From Dryomyza anilis (Eukaryota > Arthropoda > Insecta > Diptera > Dryomyzidae), in contig OX638131.1 in assembly GCA_951804985.1 (NCBI GenBank), positions 38,347,544 to 38,411,543 of the forward strand: a DNA stretch of 64,000 nucleotides, in the 5' to 3' direction. The notes beneath the pieces are model-generated. The model saw only the letters and a list, made by a program, of their open reading frames with translations. It did no database searches and was not told the origin of the DNA. Below, piece after piece: positions 44,801 through 56,800 of the stretch; position 1 is the stretch's first letter; every line of letters begins with the position of its first letter. The position numbers and the translations under genes are program-made.

Positions 44801-47800
44801 TCAGTCAAAATTCCACAATTTACTTGAATATATGATTTTGGCTGATGCAATGTATTTTGCATAATGTCAGTGCTTGATGCAATAGTTCAAAGTTCTAGTC
44901 AAAATTTAAATAATGATAATAATATTTTTAAAAAACTGACTATAGACAATTTTAAACGGCAATTACCATAAGCCGTCTTTTGACAATTATTTTAATGAGA
45001 AAAGTTTCAAAATTTATTATTTTTTTTTAATTTTGCAAATTTATTTTTGTATATTCTCCTCAAATGACGCCATAAATAGTAATAGTTGCGACAACGCAAA
45101 TCAAAAATATTATTAAAATAGCTAAAATCAGTGCAAAAATCAACCATAAGCAGGCTAAAAATAAAGCAACAAATAAAGTACTAAACAAAAGAACCCAACA
45201 AACACTTGAACAATTGTTCTGTGTGCACCACTTATAGAGTATAATGCAGGCCAAACGGTAATTCAAAATACAATAGAACCAATTGCGAGACCACGTTCTA
45301 TATTATTGTGCGGTAGACACGAGTCTGAGAAAAGGTTGTTGTGCTGTACAAAATGTAGCACGTACTGTTTAAGATGTGACCTGTCTATCTATCTATCTAT
45401 CTGTCTATCTATATGTCTCTCTATTCATTTATTGAGTGTAAATAACATTTTAAATTAGTACTACATAACTAATTCATTTAGACACCTTCATAAAATCGAA
45501 TCAAATACCTATCAAAACTAATGCGCAGCCTTGTTCTCATTTGCAGCAACAACATCTGATGCCCAAGATACCGCAGTGGCATTGTTTGCGCTACTTTAAG
45601 CATGACGTACTGATGATGCGTCGTTGTCGACATTTGCGTGTGCCCACAGTGCCACGTCTGGGCGATGTCAAGAAATGAATGGTACTGCATGGCGTTGAAG
45701 CAGCCAAAATCAAGCAATGATGATGCACTACGCACCGAGTAATGCTGCTGAGCCTGCTGCTGCTGCCGATGCCAATGCCGATGCAACTGTTACTGCTACT
45801 GATTTGTAACGAGAGCAAAAGTTCAATTAAATAATAATGCAATTTAACGTCGAGCCACCATGTCATGCCATTTCACTAATCAAGAGACTTAATGTTTGTT
45901 GTTTTACTGCGCAAGAAAACATTCCAGCATAATTAAAGTAGTTATCGTATTTAGCAAAGATAGTCTTAGTTTTAAGTAAAAGCCAATGTACTTCATAGTG
46001 GTTATTCGTAAAGTATGTATTATGTACCTTTTTATAATATAAAATATTCAAATTTATTTTTAAACGTCTGCATTGTAAGAATTGTTTTTAGTAAGATGCA
46101 ATAAATTAGTTTTTATAAAATAAATGTAAAATTTCGATTTAGTGCTGGTTGTCGTATGAGTTACGTTTATTTTTAATGATTTTAGATTGGGTTTATAGGA
46201 AAGTACACTTTTAAAATGGTAAGAAACATAAAAAGGTTTCTCAATGGTAGATTGTAAACTTGTGCTGAAACTTCAATAAATACAATGGAACTGGAAACGG
46301 ATCAGGGATTTCATTCTCTAATTTCATTTGACAAGAAATCACAAGTTTCAATTATCAAATACTCTGTACTTACTGATGAGTAACCAGTATGTGTAAAACA
46401 AAACGGCCTACAATAAGAAAACACGATGTTTATGAAAGTCTTTCTGCAAATATTTAAACATATCATAAGTTTAAACAAATTTGCAGCAAAAATCTTAGTA
46501 ATTTTTAAATATGACATATATGCAGATAGTTACAAGATGTTTGCTATAACACTTGGACATTTGCATCAAAACTATTGGCTTATTTTGACATTTGGTTATT
46601 ATAAAAATGAAAATGTCGTACTTTTACCTACGCTACGTACTTTTTCCATACAGCGTAAAAAATGCGATTCGAGTTAGGGATTCGGGATTATTTGCAGAGC
46701 TATTCAAACTACTCCATATAAGAATATTGATTACAATCTTTGCACGGATAGAAAAGATTTGTTTGAATATGTTTGAATGTAATTTAAAAGTTATACGAAA
46801 TTACCATTCATGTATTAGGAATGAAGTGTAATTAAATTATAATCGAAATTGAATTTATTTTTGTTCACGTGTAAACATTATTATATTGTTCAGTAGAATC
46901 TGTCAAATTTACCATAAATATGTTACAATACCAACATAAAATTTTAATTTAACTGTTTCTTGGCAATTTACTTGATTAAAACTATGTTTCGAAACACAGA
47001 AAATGCTAATCAAATCTAAATACAACGTATGTTCGCCACGCTCGTCTCGGACCTCCAGTTTATTGCCAAATCCGAACGGCGGGTGAGAGCATTTCATAGG
47101 CAATATTTTACTCTCGTAGGCTTGCCATTTACTGCCGAGAGGTATCGCGGTATAGCAAAATGTTTCTATGAAAATATGTTGTTAGCCCCAGTCCAGGTTT
47201 GAACCGGGGACCTTTCGGCTCGCAGTCCAACGCACTAACCACTGAGCTAACGCGTTTGAACATATTGATGTTTAAAACCAAACAAAAAAAGAAATTTGAT
47301 TTAAATAAGTGTATTCTTGCAACATTCTTCTTGTATACGAAATGTAAATAAAGGTATTCTTGCACCTCTCGTCTTGTATACAAAGTTGACACTCGGTGAT
47401 TGACACAACGTGTTCGCGTCGGTAATAATTTTGTTATTTGTAAATTAAATAAATATATAAATTGTGTTACAAAAAGTACAAATAGTAGCAGAATATAATA
47501 TAGTGCAGTATATAATTTCTGAAACTAATGTGAAAAAACCACAAATAAAAATCAGTCTTTCGATTTTCAAACAGAATTTGGCATGCTTTTTTACAAAAGC
47601 CTCCGTGAATTCATTGCCTACGCTATGTGCTGTGCTGAGACCAACTTTAACTGTACCAAATATAAAGCGAGCCTGGATCGTCTGGTTTAGCGTCTGCTGG
47701 TGCAATTGTGCATTTATTGATGCTGTCACTTGTACTTGCCGTTTTAAACGAATTATTTAATTATGCATTTAAAAATTCGTATATGAATTCAATTATTTTA

Positions 47801-50800
47801 AATTCCCACTGTGCATTTTTAAAGATTTTGAATAAAAATAAATAAAAAAAAAAACATTTTATTTTAATTTCAGGATTTCTTTCCAAAAATATTATGAACT
47901 GAAACAACTGATATGTTTCACTGGAAACATATTTATATTCAGGTCGTTCAAAATCATGTTTTATTTTGAACATATTTATGTTTCGGTTCAAATATTTATT
48001 TTGTATGGGCAACATTAAAATGTTTCCGTGATATTATAATGTAAGTCAGAGCTCATTACAACACTGTTCAAGTCTCAATACAACCCTGTTTACAAATGAT
48101 TTATCAACAATTATATATTATGTTTACATAAAATTCCAAACATACATGTTAATGCCTGCAAAATTATGTTTGGGAGAGTCCTTTTTTTTGCAGCGTGTGC
48201 GGATAATCAAGCTGCCATTTAGCACTAGACAATGAAGTAATAAATTGAAAACAGTACTCAACTGACGCCGATAACTGAACTTACTTTCCGAACGCAGGAA
48301 ATAATCATATGTTGTGTTCTCTGACAAAGCAATATAAAACGGAATGAAAAACTCAAAGAGCTAGCGTGACAAGGTTCTGTACGAAACGTAGAGGAAGCAT
48401 GTACGAGGAAGGAAACATGTACGATAAACAAGAAATCCTATAAAGACACATTGAGCTCACAATGACAGAAATAATGGCTGAACATTACATTATAGGGCCG
48501 GTCGAAATCTCAAAAAAAAATTGTGGGGGAGAGTGACGAAAAAAAAATGTTTTTGCCGCTCGACCCCCTGGAACCGACCAAAAATCGAAAACCGAAGGAG
48601 GTCATAAGTGGTTTTTGAATTATTACTAGGTGGGCGGGGCAAAAAAAAATAAAAAATTGTCACACGATGCATAAACTAGGGCTGAAAATTAAACAAATAA
48701 AACAAAGTGAACTCAAGGTCACGTGGTACCACTTAAAAATACATTTATAAGTTTTTTTGAGCAAAAAAAATAGCGCAATGCACAAATTGATATTTTTTTT
48801 TTCAGTGCAACTGAAATTTTCAGGTCATAACAATGACCATGGCTATGCTACTGTATATTTAAAGAATTTTTAGTTTTTAATTTTGACACTCCCCTTTTCC
48901 AGGAATTTGAGTTTGAAAAAAAAAATGTTTTTGATTTTTATGGGGTATCACGTGACCTTGAGGTCACTTTTTTTATTTTTATTATTTTTAATGTCTGCTT
49001 TTTACATCGTGTGAGAATTTTTTTCTTTTTTTTTGTTCCGCCCACTTCGCAATAATTCAAAAACCACTTATGACCTCGATCGGTTTTCCATTTATGGGCG
49101 GTTCAAAAGGGGCGGGCGGCAAAAAATTTATTGATTTTCGACACTCTCCGCCCATTATAGTGGGCGTGGCATTTTTTTTTTTTTTTTTGAGACCGGCCCT
49201 ATAAAGTAAAGTTCTCCCGAAATAATATTCGAGTAATGGCTACCTAAAACCGACTGTGTCATCTCAAGCCGTCTCTCACCGACGGTTGTTACCACACAAA
49301 CAGATTTTTTTTATGTACGCCATATCCAATTTAATACTTAAGTTTTGGTGCGGACATTTTTTTTCGGTTTAGTAAAATAATAATAATAGTTTGGCACTAC
49401 AGTCCTATAAGAACTTAGGCCGAGTTCTCTCACCATTTTGAGCTGTGCGTGTTATATTTGTACTCAAAGTGGTGGGACCTACAGTTTATTGCCGAATCCG
49501 AACGGCGGGTGAGAGCTTTTCATAGACAATGTTTTACTCTCGTAGGTTTGCCATTTACTGCCGAGAGGTAGCGCGGTATAGAAAAATGTTTCTATGAAAA
49601 GATGTTGTTAGCCCCAGTCCAGGCTTGAACCGGGGACCTTTCGGCTCGCAGTTCAACGCACTAACCACTGAGCTACCGCGGCTACTTCGGTTTAGTACTT
49701 TTATTTATACTCGTTATACCAAAAATGACGTTATCGTTTTATTTCAAGAATATTTCACGTTCGCCCAACCAATTTTCGCAATTTAAGCCAGTATATTGGA
49801 TAAAATTGTGAATATCTCATTTTGATACAAGATATCGAAGACGAAATAAAACAAAAAGGAGAAAGAGAATATATAAATCATATAAATCCAATTCCTAACT
49901 CGAGTTTAAATCTGCCACGTCCGTAACTTTGTGTTCCAAAAGTGTAAATAAATATGAAAAAAAAAAAATACCAAAAAATGAAAAAAATTAAACCTTAAAA
50001 AATCCGCTGGATATTCGTATCGTATATTTTTTTCATAATTTAAAACTTTTAGCAAAAACCGGAGTGCAAATTTTCATACTGAACATCCTAAATTATTCTG
50101 TGATTTATTACGAAAAACTATAAACTTTAGAAAGAAAGTGTTCATATCCTATTAATATAATAAATCTGTTTGTTCGTTTGTACGTTTGTACGTTTGTACG
50201 TTTGTTCCGCTTCTCCGTCTAAACGGCTGATCCGATTTCCTTGAAATTTTTACCACAGATGCGGTATGGTCTGGAAGGAATGATAGGCTATATATGGGCG
50301 GGATTGGACAAAGAGGCGTGGCACCTCCCATACAACCTAAACTTTCAATACGATATAACTCGGCACTTTCACCAGCTACGAACATGAAACAAAAAACTCA
50401 AATACACAAAAAAAATTAAAAACAAAAAACCAAAAGCACAAAACAAAACAAAAGCAAAAATACAAAAACAAAAGCAATCACGTTTGTTCCGCTTCTCCGT
50501 CTAAACGGCTGATCCGATTGTCTTGAAATTTTTACCACAGATGCGGTATGGTCTGGAAGGAATGATAGGCTATATATGGGCGGGATTGGGCAAAGAGGCG
50601 TGGCACCTCCCATGCAACCTAAACACGATATAACTCGGCACTTTCACCAGCAACGAACATGAAACAAAAAACTCAAATACAAAAAAAAAATAAAAACAAA
50701 AAAGCAAAAGCACAACACAAAACAAAAGCAAAAATACAAAAACAAAACCAATCACATAAAACCACAATCCAAACTAAATGAAAAACAAAAAAAGGAAAGA

Positions 50801-53800
50801 AAAAGAAAAACAAACTCACCACACTAAAACTAACCAAACTAAAACTCACCACACTAAAATTCACCCTTAAATTAACCACACTAAAACCCACCACACTATA
50901 ATTCACCACACTAAAACTCACCACACTAAAATTCAACACACTAAAACTCACCACACTAAAACTCACCACACAAAAACTCACCACACTAAAACTCACCACA
51001 CTAAAACTCACCACACTAAAACTCACCACACTAAAACTCACCACACTTAAACTCACCACACTAAAACCCACCACACTAAAATTTCACCACACTAAAACTC
51101 ACCACACAAAAATTCACCACACTAAAACTCACCACACTAAAATTTCTCCACATTAAAACTCATCACACTAAAACTCACCACACTAAAACTCACTATAACC
51201 AAAAGTCGCCACACTCAAACTCACCGCACTAAAATTCACAACACTAAAACTCACCACATTTAAACTCACCATACCAAAACTCACCACACTAAAACTTACC
51301 ACACTAAAACTCACCACACTTAAACTCACCACACTAAAACTCACCACACAAAAATTCAACACACTAAAATTGAACACACTAAAACTCACCACACTAAAAT
51401 TTCACCACACTAAAACTCACCACACTAAAACTCACTACACTAAAATTTCACCACATTAAAATTCACCACTTTTAAACTCACCACATTAAAACTCACTACA
51501 CTCAAATTTCGATACACTAAAACTTACCACACTAAAACTCACCGCACTAAAATTCACCACACTAAAACCCACCGCACTATAATTAACCACACTAAAACTC
51601 ACCACCCTAAAATTCACTACACTAAAACTCACCACAATAAAATTCATCACATTAAAATTCATCACACTAAAACTCACCACAATAAAATTCACCACACTAA
51701 AACCCACCACACTATAATTGACCACACTAAAACTCACCACACTTAAAAACACCACACTTAAACTCACCACACTCAAATTCACCACACTAAAACTCACCAC
51801 ACTAAAACTCACCACACCAAAACTAACCACAATTAAACTCACCACTCCAAAATTCACCACATCTAAACTCACTACAACGAAACTTACTACATTAAAACCC
51901 ACCACTCTAAAACTTCTACTGGGAAAAACTCTACGGGGAAGAATTCTACGGGAAAGAATTCTACCGGGAACAATTCTACCGGGATGAATTCTACGTTGAG
52001 AATTCTACGGGAAAGCGTTCTATGTGGATTTTACGGGAAGATTTCTACTGAGAATAATTCTGCGGAGAAGCGCAGTCTGAGAAAAAATTGTCTTTGAGAA
52101 AAGTTGTTTTGGCGGAGAATTATTTGGTTACCACATTTATAAAACGAATAAAAAAATTTCAACAGCTAAGCACGGGCCCCTCATATCAATAATAAAAAAA
52201 AGGTTTTTTATATTAATAAAATCGCTCCATATCTTTGAATTCAGAAAATCTTGGCACGAGTCGTGCACGGGTCCAGCTAGTACAGAAATAAAGTAAATTA
52301 TCTCAGCTATTTTTCAAAATTATCCAAAAACAAAATAATTTGTACGCAAAAAGTATTTTTAGAAAAATAAAAAAAAATGTTTGTCCCGTCCGGAATTTTT
52401 CTGTGATTTTTTATGAAAAAACTATAAACTTTGGAAACAATGTGAAAATATACAAATAAAGCACATAATTTCAGCTATTTTTTTAAATAATTCAAAACAA
52501 TTAATTTGTACGCAAAATGCACTTCCGTTTTTGTCCCGTCCGGAACGACAACTATTAATTTATATCTTTTGATCTACCGTATATAATTCTCAGGAAATAA
52601 TTCTCGTTTTATATGCACTTTCGTATGAATTGTTAATTTGACGTTTTAGAATTTGACAACTGTATCGTCGTAATGATTTATAAAATTTTAAATTATTTTA
52701 GTTCACTTCGTCGACGTTTTCGTCTTCTTATATTAAAAAAAATGTGTCACTCGAATTTTTTGCAGTCTTTTGGCGAATTCGTGTTCGTTTCTGACCATAT
52801 ATTTCAAATAATTTCGACAAAGTTTAACTGAACCCATATAGAATTTAAAAATGTAGATTCATGTTACCACATTTTATACAAACAATAAAAGTGATGTTTT
52901 TTAAATTGTTACAATTTAAGTATTTTGAATTCCAAACAAAATTTTCTGAATTACAATTGATATCATTTGAATTTCAAATGGAATCTCTGAATTATAATTG
53001 ATGTGTTTTGAATTTCAAATGGAATTTCTGAATTACAATTGAAGTCTTTTGAACTCCAATGGAATTTCTGAATTATAATTGATGTATTTAAAATTTCAAA
53101 TGGAATTTCTGAATTACAATTGACATCTTTCGAATTTTAAATGAAATTTCTGAATTAAAATTGATGTCTTTTGATTTTTAAATGGAATTTCAATTAATTT
53201 TGTCTGAATAACATTTGTAAATGGCGTAGAACATTTTTTTTTATAAATTTCTAAACTCACCGACTTGACTGCAGTTTTTCCGGCGAGTCCAATAATGAGC
53301 GGTCCAGTGTGTCGTATTTTGTTTTGTGTCTCATTAGTTTGTTTGGTGGCAAATGTGCCGAATGTGGAATAGCTCAACTCTGCGGTACTATCCTGCTTAA
53401 ACGTTATTGGTGGTGGGCCATCAGAGAAGCTGTCATTGTCCAAGCCAAGATACATGATTTCCTATGTGGCGACAAAATGTTAATAAAAGCATTAAAATAT
53501 AAAATCACAACCGCCTCACCTGACTTTCTGTAAGGAAATATAGTGTGGATTGCGCCTGCCAGTCCAGATTAATGGAACGAGGCTTTGGATAACGACGCGG
53601 CAGCCAGATAGCACTCTTAATACTCGGTAAGTTGCGTCTTTGATAGATAGGCATAGGAACATTCGGTTGGAAGACATGCACTGCAATATTAAAAAAGTTA
53701 TTATTGCTATTTCTAAACATTTACCATGCAAAGCAACCTACATTCTTTGTTTTTAGTAAAGGCCGCAATCAGATTAGTCTGCGGATCCAGACTCAAATGC

Positions 53801-56800
53801 TCGACGGACAACTTCAAGACGGACTGCAGGCGCAGCGTGAGCAAATTCCATATAAGCATGCGGTGCTCCGTGCAAACGATGACCAAATGCGCCCATTCGC
53901 CGGCCGCAAATTGCACATGACTGATCTCGGCGAACGTCTGCGGCGATGTCAGTATGCCAGATGTGGGTGCCACATTCGCATCCTCAGTCACATGATTTTG
54001 CTCTCGCTCCTTGTCCTTGGATGATGACAGCTGTGGCTGTTTGCTATTCACATTCAAATTCAAAACACTCAATATGGGCACCAGGTTTCTGCTGATTTCC
54101 GCGTCATAGATGCTCTTCGCAGTGCCGAAGCGTTGCAGACGATACTTTGCCTTGAAGCGATCGCGCACATTCAAGCGACGCGTCTGCGCCTGCAGACGCG
54201 TGAACTTCTGCTTGATGCCTACATTGGCAACGGTGTTGCACAGATAACCGGCCACAGTCTGTTGCCACTGCGGATGCACTTTGCATGAGATCTGCAGCCG
54301 CTGGAAGAGCAGCACCTTCTGGAACAAATTCAACTCGTGCATGCGCAAAATTTCATTATAGAGCATTTGTTTTTGTTTGCTGTCGACTTGCACCAATGGT
54401 TTAAGCGTTGCGGCGGCATCCTTTTTGTTGCTCGCCAAGGATTTGCGCAACTCATTGATCAGTGTCTCCTCGTTGGATTCGAGCAGATTGGTGAATAGTT
54501 GTAGTATCTTTTTGCGCTGTTCGGCCAATTCGTTCTTGGAGCCATTGACATGTTGTTTGGGCAGACGCAGCTGTGCTTTTTTGACGGCACCATCGGTGCC
54601 AGCGCTGCCTGTTAGCGCTGCCTTCAGCTTCAGCGTATCCGACTTGTAGATGCAGAGTGTATTGCCGTAGCCGGCCGCAAGCAGCGAGCCATCCTGCGAG
54701 AAGGATATCGATTCGATGGGCATTGACTTGTAGCTGGTCTGAGCGATGCAGTACCAAACTTTGCCCTTCTTGTAGATGTTGTCCGACTCTTCGAGGCACC
54801 ACATCTTGATGATGTTGTCCTCGCCGACAGTGGCGCACAGCAGATTGTCCACCTGGTAGTCGTTGGAGAATTCGATGGCCTTGAAGCCGCCCTCGTGCGG
54901 CAGTTCGACGTTGGTGTTGAGCGTATAGCTAGAGTGTGAAATAGAAAAAACCAAAAAGATGAGTTTATTATTTCGACTAATTGTTTCCGTCTCTTTTGGA
55001 TGTAATTCGTAGATCGATATTTCGACTGCATATTTATTTTTTTCTTTTTTAGTAATATTTTCAAGAAAAGAACATTCGAAATTCTGTTTTAACTAATTTT
55101 TCGAATACAAGAAATACAGTAATTCACAAAGGCATTACCAAATTTTAATATCTATTTTTTAATTATTCTTTTTTTTATTTTACTTAAAAGACACAAATAA
55201 AGTTTTTCAAAACATTATTCACGAAAAGCACAAATAAAATTAATACTAAGTGACTTCAAAGGAATCGTCTGACGAGTCACACAATTCGTTTTATGTAATA
55301 ATTGCATGTATTCTGTACAAAAATTCGTTAAAGTACCTGTGCGTTTCCTTCTGATACTTCCAGAACTTCAATCGCAGCTCGGGCAAGTGTTCTTCGTCAT
55401 TATACACCTCGCCGGTGGCCATCCAATCGATGTTGAAAGCTGCCTTGGTGACGCGTATATTGTACAGAATATGATTGGTCTCCATGGAGAGTTGATTCTG
55501 CGCCACTATATCCATCTGTAAAATGAACATAGTTTCAATTAAAGCACGCTCTAACCACAGCCATAGTCTCACTCACATTGTACAGCAAATTCTTCGAATA
55601 CACCGAATAGAACTGCAGATGACCAATGCGTCCGTTGAGCACGAGTGTGTTGGTGCGCGGATCAAGACGCAACCCAACCGGAAATTTATCCTTGTCCGTC
55701 TTGTCGTTCACAATGTATGTAAACTCCTGCAATGTGCATTTAATACGATCATCGTTGCCAATTAATTGCACGCCATTGTCTGCTGTGCAAACGGCCAACT
55801 GATTATTGAAACTGCTGACTGCAGTATGCATGATGATGGAGGCCATTCGTGGTACAAAGTTTTGCAACTCAGGCCGACCGACGTTCCACTTGACGAGCAC
55901 CGATTCCAAGCCGCTGCTGTACATGCTGGATCCCGTTGCGGTGAAACTGATGCTGGTGATGCTGGTGTGATGCCAGTGATAAAGCGACTGCAGAATAAAA
56001 TTAAAATTTAATTTTTAAATTATAGATGCAAGTGAAATGTTCAAAAAATGATTACTTTCTAAAATCAGAATGTGAATTTTACTTAAGATTAGGCTTTAAT
56101 TTTTTATTAACGCAACAAAACGATTTCTACGTTTATGAGGCATATACAATTTCATAATTTTTCACAAAATTCAAAAATATTTCACTTACCGTGCACACAG
56201 TCTTTTGATCCATAAACTGACGCCAGAGAAAGATGCGACCTTTTTCATCGCCCGTCGCTACCATTTCCTCAGTAGGATGCAAACGCACCACAGTCACGGG
56301 CACATGATGTGCATTTCTTAGACTAAACGAAAATAAATAATTAAAAAACAAAATCACTTCCAAAAGCTTAATTAACAAAACCAACCGTGTCCACTGCCAG
56401 CTAACATAATTCAGAAAATAAACATATTCACCCTGCGCAATTACTATGTTTGGAAAGTTCTTGGTGTCCACAGCCACCGAAGGCAATTTCTGTCTACAAA
56501 ATAAATGATTTAACAATTGACATCTGTACATCACAACTCTTTAACATACTTTAGTGGCAGGCTGCATTGTATGTACAACTTGCGTCCCGTTCTGGTGTTA
56601 ATCACCGACCACTTCATCGCCTCACGCGGCGCCTTAGTGACCACAAAAGCACAGGCCGTCTCTGCGTTGTCATACATATTCATTAGATTAAAAGTCTGCA
56701 CCTCACCGTACACCTCTAGGGGCAGTGTACTCTCCAAACGACCTGTGCCCCACTTCCAACGCAATAACTCGCCAGCTGCCGTGCATCCGACCAGCGTCTG

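Larger units (their letters stand above)
50164..52280 (+). mobile_element. Helitron-like non-autonomous element with large 15-bp arrays
   Basis: Left end TCTGTTTGTTCGTTTGTACG; a domain containing CGCTTCTCCGTCTAAACGGC and GATCCGATTTCCTTGAAATT is duplicated (about 50195-50360 and 50480-50650). Then follow about 70 copies of ACTCACCACACTAAA (50815-51910), a GAATTCTACGGGAAA array (51905-52065), a GAGAAAAGTTGTTTTGGCGG tail and the terminus GTGCACGGGTCCAGCTAGT (CTAG then T). The TC start, CTAG end and absence of TIRs fit a Helitron. No Rep/helicase is encoded. Confidence 0.65.

Noticed and set aside
45060..45266. Hydrophobic 68-residue minus-strand frame that could be a small membrane protein
   Set aside because: AT-rich chance translation; no conserved start context and no recognisable family.
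45478..45866. Overlapping minus-strand frames of 91-102 codons
   Set aside because: They are shadows of the plus-strand terminal exon of the nested peptide gene and of a GCTGCTG-rich stretch.
47464..47760. 98-codon frame ending CTCRFKRII
   Set aside because: Part of repeat family A; the matching region at 9.3 kb has the frame broken.
50673..51905. Long open frames on both strands (up to about 139 codons) in the 15-bp array
   Set aside because: They exist only because the repeat unit is a multiple of three; the proteins are pure pentapeptide repeats with no start context or splice signals.
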